NCBI GenBank assembly: GCA_030647205.1
Contig: JAUSJO010000002.1
Span: 186,001-250,000, forward strand
From: a bacterium
GTDB lineage: Bacteria > Patescibacteria > CPR2 > UBA1875 > JAJYID01
DNA: 64,000 nt
Direction: 5' to 3'
The notes beneath the pieces are model-generated. The model saw nothing but the letters and a program-made list of their open reading frames with translations, was not told the DNA's origin and did no database searches. A program made the translations under genes and the position numbers. Each line of letters begins with the position of its first letter. Position 1 is the stretch's first letter. This document shows, in pieces, positions 48,891-57,518 of this stretch.

Positions 48891-50097
48891 TTTCCGTCTC
48901 CTTTGCTTTGGACGCTTTTTGCAGATTTTGCTTTTTGTAGTTCACACATGGTTTTGCATCTTTTTCACCGAGCGCTCTTATTCCTCTAAAAAGCGGCGAA
49001 TCCATGATTTCCATGATCGTCATGTCTCTGATATTGCCCGCAGAGATGTTAGAGAAAAGGCATGGTTCCACCGATCCGCTCGGAGTGATATGGAAGTGGC
49101 GATCCGCAGCATCACAGACTCTAAGTTCGTCTATTGCTGCTCTGCCACACCGTACGTAAAGAGGATACTTATCCTTGACTACCTCTGACCACATTTCAAG
49201 GATCAGTTTTTGGTTTTTCGTAAGGATAAGATTCTCATTTGGGTTTGAGTCTGTGGGGATATACTGATTATAGACGATGCCATAAGCGCCCTTTTCTACG
49301 ACCATATCGGTGAACTGACTGCTTACGATTTCATCAAAGTTTTCCCTCGTCACAGTTACAGTGACGCCGAAAACATGATTGACCGCACGTAAGTGCTCCA
49401 TCGCTTCAATGGCTTTTTGGTATACTCCTTCACCTCGTCTGGCATCCGTTTTTTCTTCGAAGCCGTCTAGACTGACTGACATAAAGAGGTTACCGATTTT
49501 GGCGATTCTTTCCGCAGCCTTTCTGTCCAGCGTTGTTCCGTTAGTGAAGACGATGAAACATACATCGGGATGATTTTCGTATACTTCCCACATATCTTCA
49601 CGAAGCAAGGGTTCACCGCCAAGGATACTGTAGATCACGGTGCCGTTTTGAGAGCCCTCAGTGATAGCTTTGTCTATCACTTCTGTTGGCAGGTCAATCT
49701 TGGGGAATCTCTCGGCGTAACAGTTGCTACAGGCGATATTGCACTTACCCGATATAGTTATCTCTATCTGTGAGGGCACATCCTTGCCATTGGCCCCGCA
49801 GACGAGCCGATTGATAATCAAGTTTTTGGCAAAAGCCTGCCAGTAGGCTGGGTTTGATCTTGCCAATTTTCTGGCGAGATGGAGATAAGGATGATTTTTC
49901 GTGGCGAGTTTTTGCAACAACTCATCGAATTTGAAGAAGTAGTTCTTCTTTGATGTGAACGGCTTTGTGATTATGAGCATTGCCTTGGCAAAACCGTTTA
50001 GAACCGGATCCGGTGAAAGGAAAACGGCTCGCAGGAAGGATACATATAGCACATTTATAAACCATGAGTTAAGCAGATATTTCCTGAAGCCTTTCAA
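48862..50097 (-). CDS. Radical SAM enzyme with hydrophobic N-terminal region
   Basis: 411 aa. An N-terminal about 100 residues with a hydrophobic segment (WFINVLYVSFLRAVFL) precedes the radical SAM core: CNIACSNC (Cys119, 123, 126), GGEPLL, then SVSLDG and the barrel. C-terminal Cys residues (RVCDAADR, EPCLFSN, KPCVNYKK) may hold an auxiliary cluster (SPASM/twitch-like). The overlapping 116-aa coiled-coil protein is the likely partner. TTTTGTAGTG and AAAGGAGTG form the start region. Confidence 0.88.
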   Translation of the reverse strand: MKGFRKYLLNSWFINVLYVSFLRAVFLSPDPVLNGFAKAMLIITKPFTSKKNYFFKFDELLQKLATKNHPYLHLARKLARSNPAYWQAFAKNLIINRLVCGANGKDVPSQIEITISGKCNIACSNCYAERFPKIDLPTEVIDKAITEGSQNGTVIYSILGGEPLLREDMWEVYENHPDVCFIVFTNGTTLDRKAAERIAKIGNLFMSVSLDGFEEKTDARRGEGVYQKAIEAMEHLRAVNHVFGVTVTVTRENFDEIVSSQFTDMVVEKGAYGIVYNQYIPTDSNPNENLILTKNQKLILEMWSEVVKDKYPLYVRCGRAAIDELRVCDAADRHFHITPSGSVEPCLFSNISAGNIRDMTIMEIMDSPLFRGIRALGEKDAKPCVNYKKQNLQKASKAKETENGRQTVTSK

Positions 50098-50153
50098 GGG
50101 ACACTCCTTTTGTAGTGATATATTTTATTTTCAAGATTCTTTGTTTACTCAAC

Positions 50154-50173
50154 AAAAAAGAGGGTTTTCCCTC
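50154..50173 (-). terminator. Terminator upstream of radical SAM 2
   Basis: On the minus strand GAGGG/CCCTC around AAAA, then six T. It can end the lipid kinase transcript (stop at 50212), or, if the promoter TTGAAA-17-TTAAAT just upstream is used, act as a leader attenuator of the radical SAM gene. Confidence 0.8.
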
Positions 50174-50211
50174 CGTTTGATTATTTAACCACAAAAATTA
50201 AATTTTTTCAA

Positions 50212-51096
50212 TTATTTCTTGGGTTTTGCCTTGATTGTACTTTTTTGTCGGGCGACGATAATTTTCAGTTTTCTACCGGATATTTCACAAAGAACGGGAG
50301 TTTTATACAGAACTTTTCCGTCAACAGAAACTTGAGCCGGTTTTTGTGTGTTTATGACAACTCTTTTTGTCCTAAAAAGAGATAAGTCCGGCTTTTTTTC
50401 CTGTTTTAGACTGTCCGGATTTAAAATATATTTTAGAGAATTTAGGTATGACATTTTACCCGTAATAAGAACATCGAGCATATTGCTTGACTCGTCACCT
50501 TTGTTTTCCGGTGTTCTGGTGTTTGAAATCTTGATATTGAAAAAGTCTGTGTCGATCCGGTAATCATCATTGAAGTTGAGAGTTGCTTTTTGTGGTTTGA
50601 ACTTTGAAGACCATGAAAGCGCACGTTTATAGTACATAGTTTTATGAATCAGTGAGTTCTCTTCTGGTTTTTGTTCCGACATTTCAGCTTCAAATCCGAT
50701 ATTAACGGCGGTGATGAAGTAGCTTTTTCCAACCCTACCGATATCAAGAGTTTCTATTTTTCTGGCGGCTAAAATATTGCAAGCGCTTTGCCAGTCAATG
50801 ATGCCAAGCGATCTTGCTAGCTCATTTTTGTCACCAATGGGGATGATCCCGACCGCAACTTCGCTTTTGCCGACACCGTTTATTACTTCATTTATGGTTC
50901 CGGTACCGCCAACGGCAACGATGGTTTTGTATCCTTTTCGGACGCCCATGGCAGCGAGCTTTCCAGCATCGCCTTCGCCAATACTTTTAACAAACTCGCC
51001 AGCTATGCCGAGTTCTTTCAGTCTCGCCTTGAGACGATCCTGAATTTTATTAATGCGTCCGCCTCCGGAAGCAGGATTCAAAATATAGTAGTACAT
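50212..51096 (-). CDS. Diacylglycerol kinase/YegS-like lipid kinase, altered GGDGT motif
   Basis: 294-aa DAGK-catalytic fold protein. The N-terminus YYYILNPASGGG is the nucleotide-binding start. The catalytic loop, normally GGDGT-NEV, reads GGTGTINEVINGV (residues about 62-74): the Asp is Thr. Downstream blocks (VGIIPIGDKNELARSLGI, FITAVNIGFEAE) are normal. Such kinases phosphorylate diacylglycerol or related lipids at the membrane. The changed Asp may lower or alter activity. The next minus-strand gene upstream is bactofilin. Confidence 0.85.
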   Translation of the reverse strand: MYYYILNPASGGGRINKIQDRLKARLKELGIAGEFVKSIGEGDAGKLAAMGVRKGYKTIVAVGGTGTINEVINGVGKSEVAVGIIPIGDKNELARSLGIIDWQSACNILAARKIETLDIGRVGKSYFITAVNIGFEAEMSEQKPEENSLIHKTMYYKRALSWSSKFKPQKATLNFNDDYRIDTDFFNIKISNTRTPENKGDESSNMLDVLITGKMSYLNSLKYILNPDSLKQEKKPDLSLFRTKRVVINTQKPAQVSVDGKVLYKTPVLCEISGRKLKIIVARQKSTIKAKPKK

Positions 51097-51108
51097 ATTA
51101 GAAAAAAA

Positions 51109-51540
51109 TTATTTTTCTTTTTTGTTTTCTTCTTCTGGTTCCTGCTCTTCCTCGAGGATAGGCTCGAGTTCAATGTCTCTTTTGGTTTCAAGCATTGTAC
51201 ACTTGCCGGAGAAAAGGGCTCCGGGAGATACGACAAGTACTCCGGCGTGAATATCGCCGTAAACTTTGCCGGTCTCTGATATTTGTAGAGTTTCTTTAGC
51301 TTCAATGTTTCCTTGGACTACTCCGGAAACTTGGACATTTGCTGCTTTTACGCTTGCAACCACGTTTGCGCTTGTGCCGACTTGAACGCTGGCTTTTGTT
51401 TTAACATCTCCGGCGACAGAACCGTTGATGATAATATCACCGTCACTTTTAAGGTTACCTTTTAGTTTTACTGATTCGCCAACTATCGTTTCAACGCTTT
51501 TGTTGTCGACAGTAGGGAAGTCTTCTTTTTTATCAAACAT
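51109..51540 (-). CDS. Bactofilin
   Basis: 143 aa. A short N-terminal tail, the right-handed beta-helix core with repeated GDI-, GNI- and V-G strands (KLKGNLKSDGDIIINGSVAG, then VQGNIEAKETLQISETGKVYGDI), and an acidic/Lys tail. Bactofilins polymerise into membrane-bound filaments that guide cell shape or envelope enzymes. ATG 51540 has AAGGAG; an in-frame GTG two codons earlier is inside that site. Confidence 0.92.
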   Translation of the reverse strand: MFDKKEDFPTVDNKSVETIVGESVKLKGNLKSDGDIIINGSVAGDVKTKASVQVGTSANVVASVKAANVQVSGVVQGNIEAKETLQISETGKVYGDIHAGVLVVSPGALFSGKCTMLETKRDIELEPILEEEQEPEEENKKEK

Positions 51541-51549
51541 TTTCACTCC

Positions 51550-52026
51550 TTATTCTTTAGTTGCTTTTTTAATTGCTTCAACTTCTTCATCGCTTAATGT
51601 ATTTGTGGATTTACCATCAGACACACTTTTTGCGTACACTCTGGTACCTTCACGCGCGTGCATGCTGGTTATTACAAATCCACTATTATCATTATCAAGC
51701 AGGGCTATGGAAAAACTTTGGTTTCCACCGGTATCGTTTTTCCCGAAGGGGTTATAGCGGATAAATCCGATCCTCTGGATACTTTTTTGCATTTTTTTAG
51801 AAACTTTCGCCATCTCTATTTCCAGTTTTTTCGCATAGTTTTCGACTTCTTTGGTTTCTTCAAGATATTTTTTCAGAACTTGATAGATATCGCCATCTTT
51901 TGAAGTATCAAAAAGTTCGTTCGCTCTTTTGTACATTTTTTGTTGTCTGTAGGTTAAAAAAGCGACCCATAAAAGAAGTAATCCGATTACTGATATGAGA
52001 ATAATGATTTGTGTGTTTACATCCAT
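51550..52026 (-). CDS. DUF4446 family membrane protein
   Basis: 158 aa. One N-terminal helix (about residues 6-25), a coiled coil (about 40-85), and the C-terminal block RIGFIRYNPFGKNDTGGNQSFSIALLD typical of DUF4446, ending in HAREGTRVYAKSV. The family is of unknown function. It lies 9 bases upstream of the bactofilin start on the same strand, so the two may act together at the membrane. ATG 52026 was chosen because the helix begins there. Confidence 0.88.
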   Translation of the reverse strand: MDVNTQIIILISVIGLLLLWVAFLTYRQQKMYKRANELFDTSKDGDIYQVLKKYLEETKEVENYAKKLEIEMAKVSKKMQKSIQRIGFIRYNPFGKNDTGGNQSFSIALLDNDNSGFVITSMHAREGTRVYAKSVSDGKSTNTLSDEEVEAIKKATKE

Positions 52027-52185
52027 GATAAGAAAGTTAGATTTTACAGAAATAAAAAGTGGTTTCTGTTTTTGAAAAGAAATCACCTCCAAGTGCTTTG
52101 ATTATAAAGAAAAATCTTGCCTTCTTCAAGAGGAATTTGTCAAAGGTGTATGAATTTAATATAATCAAAAGGAAAGGATATATAA

Positions 52186-52485
52186 ATGTCAAAAAACAAA
52201 AGAAGAAAGAGCGAGAAGAAAAGAAACCTTAAGTATGGGAATATTACTGTAGAGAAAGTAAAAAATCTGTCAGCAAGCGATATAAAAGATAGGGCTGTTA
52301 AGGGCTCTGAAAAAAATCTTAAGACCAAAAGTGATAATGGTTTTAGAAAAGAACTGAGAAAAAATCTGACCTTTGTCGGCATTTTTTTAGTGTCTCTTGT
52401 AGTTTTATATTTTGTTTTAACTTACACAAGTATCTTAGATCCGATATTAAATTATTTCGGACTGAGTGGAGTTTATAAAAAATAA
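52186..52485 (+). CDS. Small basic protein with one C-terminal membrane helix
   Basis: 99 aa, not recognised. The first 60 residues are strongly basic (SKNKRRKSEKKRNLK), followed by one helix (about residues 63-85) and a short tail. AAAGGA lies before the ATG, and TATAAT about 15 bases further upstream. It could be a small membrane anchor or an assembly factor. Confidence 0.6.
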   Translation: MSKNKRRKSEKKRNLKYGNITVEKVKNLSASDIKDRAVKGSEKNLKTKSDNGFRKELRKNLTFVGIFLVSLVVLYFVLTYTSILDPILNYFGLSGVYKK

Positions 52486-52520
52486 AGATCATTTGGCTTT
52501 AATTTTCCTCTGCCTATCTG

Positions 52521-52526
52521 TATAAT
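52521..52526 (+). promoter_or_regulatory. -10 box for near-leaderless ABC mRNA
   Basis: TATAAT ends 8 bases before ATG 52535; no ribosome binding site. Confidence 0.6.
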
Positions 52527-52534
52527 GGATACAA

Positions 52535-53428
52535 ATGGCAAAAACACCTGTAATAAAAGCAATAAACCTTTCAAAAACCTTCAAACTCAGTAAGGATAAT
52601 GAGGTTATTGCTTTGCACTCGGTGAGTTTTGAAATATATTCGGGTGAACTGATCTGTTTTTTTGGCCCTTCCGGTTGCGGGAAGTCTACTCTTCTCTCCA
52701 TGCTCGCCGGCCTACAACCTCCGACTTCCGGTGAAGTTATTGTCAGGGGGAAAAATCTAGCTACCCTTAAAAAGAAAGAGTTAGCCGAATACAGAAGATC
52801 AAAGATTGGTATGGTTTTCCAACAGTTTAACCTGATCATATCTATGAATGTTCTTGAAAACATTGCTCTGCCTATGGCATTTGGTGGAATGAAACGAAAA
52901 AGGAGGATGCAGAGAGCGGAACACTTGCTTGAAGTTGTAGACTTGGGCGATAAAAAGAAAAGTGTGCCGGCCAATCTTTCAGGTGGACAACAGCAAAGAA
53001 TAGCCATTGCCAGATCTTTAATTAACAACCCATGGATCATAATGGCTGATGAACCAACTGGAAATCTTGATTCAAAATCGGCGGATGACGTTATGAAACT
53101 TTTGATATCGCTTTCACGGAAGTCGAAAAGAACAGTCATTCTCATTACTCATAACCCGGACTATTTACAGTATGTTGATAGAATATTCAGGATGAAAGAT
53201 GGCCGAGTTGATAAAATAGAAGTAAATGCAAAGACCGCAAAAGTTGAGCTTATAGATGCAGTATCAAAGCTCGATAAGTTAAAAAGCGATAAAGAAGAGG
53301 CTAGTGAAGAGGACGAGCCGATATTTACTTCTGAAATCAGCAAGATAGAAGCAGAGAAAAAGGAAGTTATGTCTGGTAAAGCGGGTAAATCAAAAGAAAA
53401 GGAAGAAAAAAACAATGAAACTGATTGA
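52535..53428 (+). CDS. ABC transporter ATP-binding protein with C-terminal extension
   Basis: 297-aa MacB/LolD-like ATPase: Walker A GPSGCGKST, Q-loop MVFQQFNLIISM, signature LSGGQQQRIAIARSL, Walker B IIMADEPTGNLD, then an about 70-residue charged, Lys/Glu-rich tail that is longer than in the family. It overlaps the permease gene by 14 bases. It resembles the ATPase at 6875. Confidence 0.93.
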   Translation: MAKTPVIKAINLSKTFKLSKDNEVIALHSVSFEIYSGELICFFGPSGCGKSTLLSMLAGLQPPTSGEVIVRGKNLATLKKKELAEYRRSKIGMVFQQFNLIISMNVLENIALPMAFGGMKRKRRMQRAEHLLEVVDLGDKKKSVPANLSGGQQQRIAIARSLINNPWIIMADEPTGNLDSKSADDVMKLLISLSRKSKRTVILITHNPDYLQYVDRIFRMKDGRVDKIEVNAKTAKVELIDAVSKLDKLKSDKEEASEEDEPIFTSEISKIEAEKKEVMSGKAGKSKEKEEKNNETD

Positions 53429-54572
53429 TATTTTCAGGATAGCTGCAGGGAATCTCAAGAGAAACAGACTTCGAACTGTTTTGACAGTTTCGGGGGTGGT
53501 TGTCGGAGTTGGTGCGATAGTTTTCTTGGTTTCTCTTGGATTTGGACTTCAAAAGTTAGCATTGGATAAGATAGTCCGGCTTGAAGCCCTTAAAGTTATA
53601 ACTGTGACATCGGGATCAAAAACAGAGTCTCAGCTCAATGCGGGTATAGCCGAAGAGTTTGAAAAAATAAGCGGAGTTTCAGCGGTCAGTCCTATCACCA
53701 GAAACATTGTTAGTTTTAAAATTGGGAATACCGAGACAGAGCAAGTTGTGTATGGTGTTAAACCTGAGTTTCTTGATATGGAAAATCTAAAGATTTCCAC
53801 AGGACAGGCTTTTTCTAGCAAAGATGCTAAAAATGAGATGATAATATCAAAAGAAATCCTTACAAATTTTGGGTTAAATCAGGATAGTATTCTGGGGAAA
53901 GACATTGACTATACTTATGCCATTTCAGGAGGAGAAAATAAAGGGACACTCAAAGTTGTGGGTCTTTTTGACGAAAAGGGAGTCTATGCCCCCTTTGATG
54001 CTATTTCGGGGAACAATGAGTCATATGCCTCCGTTAAAGTGAAGGTGGCTGATAAGGTGAATGTTCCGGAGGTCAAAAAAACTATTGAAAGTATGGGATA
54101 TAATACATCGGTCATCCAAGATCAGTCCGCAGCCGTCAATCAGGTTTTTTCTATTATAAATATTGTTTTAGGCGGTTTTGGTATGATTGCCTTTTTTGTC
54201 GCTGCCATAGGAATATTTAATACAATGACGATATCACTTTTAGAGAGAACTCATGAAATTGGTGTAATGAAAGCTATCGGCGGTAATAGTAAAGATATCG
54301 CGATGATTTTTATCACAGAATCAGCTCTCATTGGTTTTCTTGGCGGAATTTTTGGTCTCAGTGTTGGTTGGCTTTTAGGGGGATTGCTCAATCTTCTTGT
54401 CAATTTCATGGCAACTGAGTCCGGCGGTGAAGCGGTATCTCTCTTTGCTATTCCTCTTGTTTTCGGTATTTTAACTATCTTCTTCTCGTTTTTGGTCTCT
54501 ACGGTTGCCGGCATTTGGCCAGCAAGAAGGGCGGCAAAACTTAATCCTCTTGAAGCCTTACGTTACGAGTAA
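53415..54572 (+). CDS. MacB/FtsX-type ABC transporter permease
   Basis: 385 aa: N-terminal helix (about residues 18-40), soluble domain (about 45-240), three C-terminal helices around MTISLLERTHEIGVMKAIGG, ending YPARRAAKLNPLEALRYE-like (WPARRAAKLNPLEALRYE). It is the third paralogue of the type seen at 2 and 7643, with conserved AVNQVFSIINIVLGGFGMIA before helix 2. It forms an exporter with the ATPase at 52535. Convergent with comM. Confidence 0.92.
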   Translation: MKLIDIFRIAAGNLKRNRLRTVLTVSGVVVGVGAIVFLVSLGFGLQKLALDKIVRLEALKVITVTSGSKTESQLNAGIAEEFEKISGVSAVSPITRNIVSFKIGNTETEQVVYGVKPEFLDMENLKISTGQAFSSKDAKNEMIISKEILTNFGLNQDSILGKDIDYTYAISGGENKGTLKVVGLFDEKGVYAPFDAISGNNESYASVKVKVADKVNVPEVKKTIESMGYNTSVIQDQSAAVNQVFSIINIVLGGFGMIAFFVAAIGIFNTMTISLLERTHEIGVMKAIGGNSKDIAMIFITESALIGFLGGIFGLSVGWLLGGLLNLLVNFMATESGGEAVSLFAIPLVFGILTIFFSFLVSTVAGIWPARRAAKLNPLEALRYE

Positions 54573-54578
54573 CAAAAG

Positions 54579-56087
54579 TTAACTTTTTGGCCGATATTGT
54601 AAAGCTTCGGCAATGTGCTGGGATTTTATGTTGCTGCTTTCATCTAGGTCGGCGATGGTTCGGGCAATTTTCAAGATTTTCGTATAAGATCTAGCCGATA
54701 AATAGAGCCGCTCAATTGCAGATTTTAAAAGTTCCAAAGACTCCTTTGAGAGCTTGCAGTATTCTTTAATGTCACTTGATGTCATTTCAGAGTTTGTTAC
54801 TTTTGAAGTTCCCTTAAATCTCTTTGCCTGAATTTCTCGTGCTTTTTCGACTCTCTTTTTAATGTTTTCCGAGGACTCTGATCGACTGTCAGAAGTTAAC
54901 TTGTCAGTTTCTACTCTTGGAACGTCTATGTGGAGGTCTATCCGATCTAAAATTGGTCCTGAGACTTTTTTCTGATACTTTATTATTTGTCCGGGACTAC
55001 AAGAGCAATTCTTTACAGGATCATTTAGATATCCGCAAGGGCACGGGTTTTGGGCGGCGACAAGAACGAAGTTTGCAGGAAAGCTTAATGTGCCATTAGC
55101 GCGCGAAATTGTAACTGTGCCATCCTCAAGAGGCTGTCGTAAGATTTCGATAACCGAGCGCGGGAACTCGGGCATTTCATCCAGAAAAAGTACTCCTCTA
55201 TGCGCTAACGATATCTCACCCGGTCTTGGCCACTGTCCGCCTCCGACGAGAGCAATGCTTGAGGCTGTGTGATGAGGATTTCTGAACGGTCGTGAAGTTA
55301 TAAGTGCCTTTTCTTTCGGTAGTGCACCGGTTATAGAGTAAATTTTTGAGACTTCTAGCGACTCGTCAAATGTGAGGTTTGGCAGAATCGTCGTTAAGGT
55401 CTTGGCAAGCAGGGTTTTGCCTGAACCGGGAGAGCCGCTCATTAGAATGTTGTGTCCGCCGGAGGCAGCTATCTCCAAAGCTCTCTTGGCGTGCTCTTGG
55501 CCTTTGACATGAGCCATGTCGAGATAGGATTCTTCGTTTGAAAAATCAACTTTTACATTTTTCATTTTCTTGATGTCTTTTTCTTTCCGCAAGTAAAGCA
55601 TCAGATTTTTTAGCGAATCTACGGGCAAAACATCAGCGCCTTCGACGATTGCCGCTTCCTTGGCATTAGCTTTCGGGACAAATATTTCTTTATAGCCCTT
55701 CTTTTTCGCTGCCATAGATATTGGCAAAACGCCATTTACTCTTCGGAGTTTGCCATCAAGTGAAAGTTCTCCGACTGACACGGTATTTTCTGTATCAAAC
55801 TCGATTTGCCCCGCTGCTGCCAAGATGCCAAGGGCGATAGGGAGGTCAAAAGAAGGTCCTTCCTTCTTAATGTCTGCTGGAGCGAGATTGACCGTGATCC
55901 TTTTCTGCGGGAAAAGTCCGCCGGAGTTTTTTATCGCGCTTTTGACTCTTTCTTTGGCTTCCTCAACTGCTTTATCGGGAAGCCCGACGATATTAAAACA
56001 GGGAAGACCGTTTGATAGGTCCACCTCGACATCTATAACTTCCGCGTCCAGCCCGATGACTGTCATTGACTTCACTTTTGCTAACAT
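54579..56087 (-). CDS. comM: ComM/YifB-type Mg-chelatase-like AAA+ ATPase
   Basis: 502 aa. An N-terminal Lon-protease-like domain (VDLSNGLPCFNIVGLPDKAV, GELSLDGKLRRV) is followed by the ATPase: Walker A GSPGSGKT, Walker B GVLFLDEMPEF, and a C-terminal zinc-like NPCPCGYLNDPVKNCSC plus ILRQPLEDG. ComM family proteins help branch migration and recombination during natural transformation, which fits a bacterium with type IV pilin-like genes. ATG 56087 is preceded by TAGAAT at 7 bases; the longer frame upstream is not supported. Confidence 0.92.
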   Translation of the reverse strand: MLAKVKSMTVIGLDAEVIDVEVDLSNGLPCFNIVGLPDKAVEEAKERVKSAIKNSGGLFPQKRITVNLAPADIKKEGPSFDLPIALGILAAAGQIEFDTENTVSVGELSLDGKLRRVNGVLPISMAAKKKGYKEIFVPKANAKEAAIVEGADVLPVDSLKNLMLYLRKEKDIKKMKNVKVDFSNEESYLDMAHVKGQEHAKRALEIAASGGHNILMSGSPGSGKTLLAKTLTTILPNLTFDESLEVSKIYSITGALPKEKALITSRPFRNPHHTASSIALVGGGQWPRPGEISLAHRGVLFLDEMPEFPRSVIEILRQPLEDGTVTISRANGTLSFPANFVLVAAQNPCPCGYLNDPVKNCSCSPGQIIKYQKKVSGPILDRIDLHIDVPRVETDKLTSDSRSESSENIKKRVEKAREIQAKRFKGTSKVTNSEMTSSDIKEYCKLSKESLELLKSAIERLYLSARSYTKILKIARTIADLDESSNIKSQHIAEALQYRPKS

Positions 56088-56094
56088 AAGAACA

Positions 56095-56100
56095 ATTCTA
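56095..56100 (-). promoter_or_regulatory. -10 box for leaderless comM mRNA
   Basis: On the minus strand TAGAAT ends 7 bases before ATG 56087. Confidence 0.6.
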
Positions 56101-56166
56101 TAGCAAAGGGAAAAGCGGAAACAAGTATACAAATCATAGAAGTTGGGAATTCAAGTGAGATTGTTG

Positions 56167-56172
56167 TATAAT
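56167..56172 (+). promoter_or_regulatory. -10 box of the paired winged-helix operon
   Basis: TATAAT; a weak TTGGGA at -35 distance. The leader to ATG 56262 is about 83 bases. Confidence 0.6.
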
Positions 56173-56196
56173 GACTATAGTTTTTCAAAAACGGAG

Positions 56197-56226
56197 GGGT
56201 AAGCGAAACGCAGCTTACTCTTTTTT
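56197..56226 (+). promoter_or_regulatory. Terminator-like leader hairpin
   Basis: GGGTAAGC (56197-56204) pairs with GCTTACTC (56213-56220), followed by six T. It lies between promoter and start codon, and no gene ends there, so attenuation is likely. Confidence 0.6.
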
Positions 56227-56261
56227 GAACCTTGACGCCATAACTGGGAGGAGTAGAAACT

Positions 56262-56843
56262 ATGTTCGAAATAGTAATCAACTGCAAAGACTTCAGTAGA
56301 CATGGAGTAATCTCTGTTCAAGACGATATCCTTAGATTACAAGAAAAACTGCAGGAGATAATAACGATTATGCCAGCTGACGGTATTTGTTATCTTGACT
56401 GTTCTGGGATATTCTTTGATGACCCCGCCGCAAAGATCCTATGGACCCTTGAAGCGCTGGGCTGGGGACCGCTCAAAAATCGCAATAAACACATAGTATT
56501 TCTGAATCTAAATGATCAGGCACTAAGGACACTTGTTAAAGGCTCAGAAGTGTGGAAGAAAGGCTCAACCCCTGTTTGCTTCATGTATATAAACGATGGA
56601 GTGCTTAGAGTGGCCGGTGGTAATGAGGAAGTAGGGACGGTTATTGATATGCTCCTGTCTCAAGGAAAAGAGCTACAGACTGATGAGCTGGCAGAAATGA
56701 CCGGAAGCACGGCTCAAAAAGTAAGTCGTGCATTGTATAAACTGAGTATGAACGGGATATTAAGCCGCAGAAAAATGATAAGCGCAGGAGGAAGACCCAG
56801 GTACTCTTATTCCATATTCCGGCCAAAACAGGCGAATGGATGA
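56262..56843 (+). CDS. STAS-like (DUF4325-like) domain with winged-helix C-terminus
   Basis: 193 aa. The N-terminal about 110 residues look like a STAS/DUF4325-type alpha/beta domain (EIVINCKDFSRHGV, LDCSGIFFDDPAAKILWTLE, HIVFLNLNDQALRTLVKG). The C-terminal about 70 residues are a winged helix with recognition helix TGSTAQKVSRALYKLSMNGI and wing RKMISAGGRPRYSYSIF. It would bind DNA and sense a partner or ligand. GGGAGGAG precedes the ATG. The next gene has the same layout with a diverged N-terminus. Confidence 0.78.
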   Translation: MFEIVINCKDFSRHGVISVQDDILRLQEKLQEIITIMPADGICYLDCSGIFFDDPAAKILWTLEALGWGPLKNRNKHIVFLNLNDQALRTLVKGSEVWKKGSTPVCFMYINDGVLRVAGGNEEVGTVIDMLLSQGKELQTDELAEMTGSTAQKVSRALYKLSMNGILSRRKMISAGGRPRYSYSIFRPKQANG

Positions 56844-56858
56844 AAAGGAGGTGGTCTA

Positions 56859-57518
56859 ATGGAGAGAGAGCTTGAAATAGTAAGGCCTGTTTATATCATT
56901 GATACCGATAAGGAGGCTGATGAAGGAGAGAACACTGAGTACTTCAAGCCGTATAGCAGGACGAAGCAGATCTTCTACAGCCTGCCGGAAGGAAGTACGC
57001 TGTACTTGGGAATGAGCAATGTTCAGTATGTGGACTGGTTCTTCGCCTTAATGACAGTTGGTGAAATTCAGAATGCAAAAGCAGCAGGAACTCATTCAAG
57101 CACAGTATACCGTAAACATCTTGTGGTTAAAGAGCCTCGTCGCCTGGTTTTGAAAGAGATTACCAAAATGGTGGACGATTATAGCAACTGCTTCCTTCAC
57201 CTGGATCAAGGTGGGGCGCTAAGCGTCAGTGGAAGAAAGGTAACCAAGTCCAAAAGCAAGCTGCTTTTGATTGATCGTTTGCTGTCAGGCGGTATCGAGA
57301 ATGTTTCGGCAGGGAATGTAAGAGAAAGCATCTTTCCGAATAGGTCAGAACAGGCTGTTTCTTATATTTTACGTGAACTTGCGTACTGTGGGGTTCTCAT
57401 TGAAAAAAATGAGAAATACGGTCAAGGTAGGCCTCTAAAACTCTACTCGCCGTACTGGCCAAGCCATGCAAAGTCATGGGAAATAGGAGGGGAGATTTAT
57501 AAAAGGGCGGATGCGTGA
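56859..57518 (+). CDS. Second winged-helix protein of the pair
   Basis: 219 aa. The C-terminal winged helix matches the upstream protein (RESIFPNRSEQAVSYILREL, then KYGQGRPLKLYSPYW for GGRPRYSYSIF). The N-terminal about 140 residues are diverged but share a similar alpha/beta order (SLPEGSTLYLGMSNVQYVDW). AAGGAGGTGG gives a strong start 15 bases after the previous stop. The two probably act as a heteromer. The last bases overlap the terminator. Confidence 0.76.
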   Translation: MERELEIVRPVYIIDTDKEADEGENTEYFKPYSRTKQIFYSLPEGSTLYLGMSNVQYVDWFFALMTVGEIQNAKAAGTHSSTVYRKHLVVKEPRRLVLKEITKMVDDYSNCFLHLDQGGALSVSGRKVTKSKSKLLLIDRLLSGGIENVSAGNVRESIFPNRSEQAVSYILRELAYCGVLIEKNEKYGQGRPLKLYSPYWPSHAKSWEIGGEIYKRADA

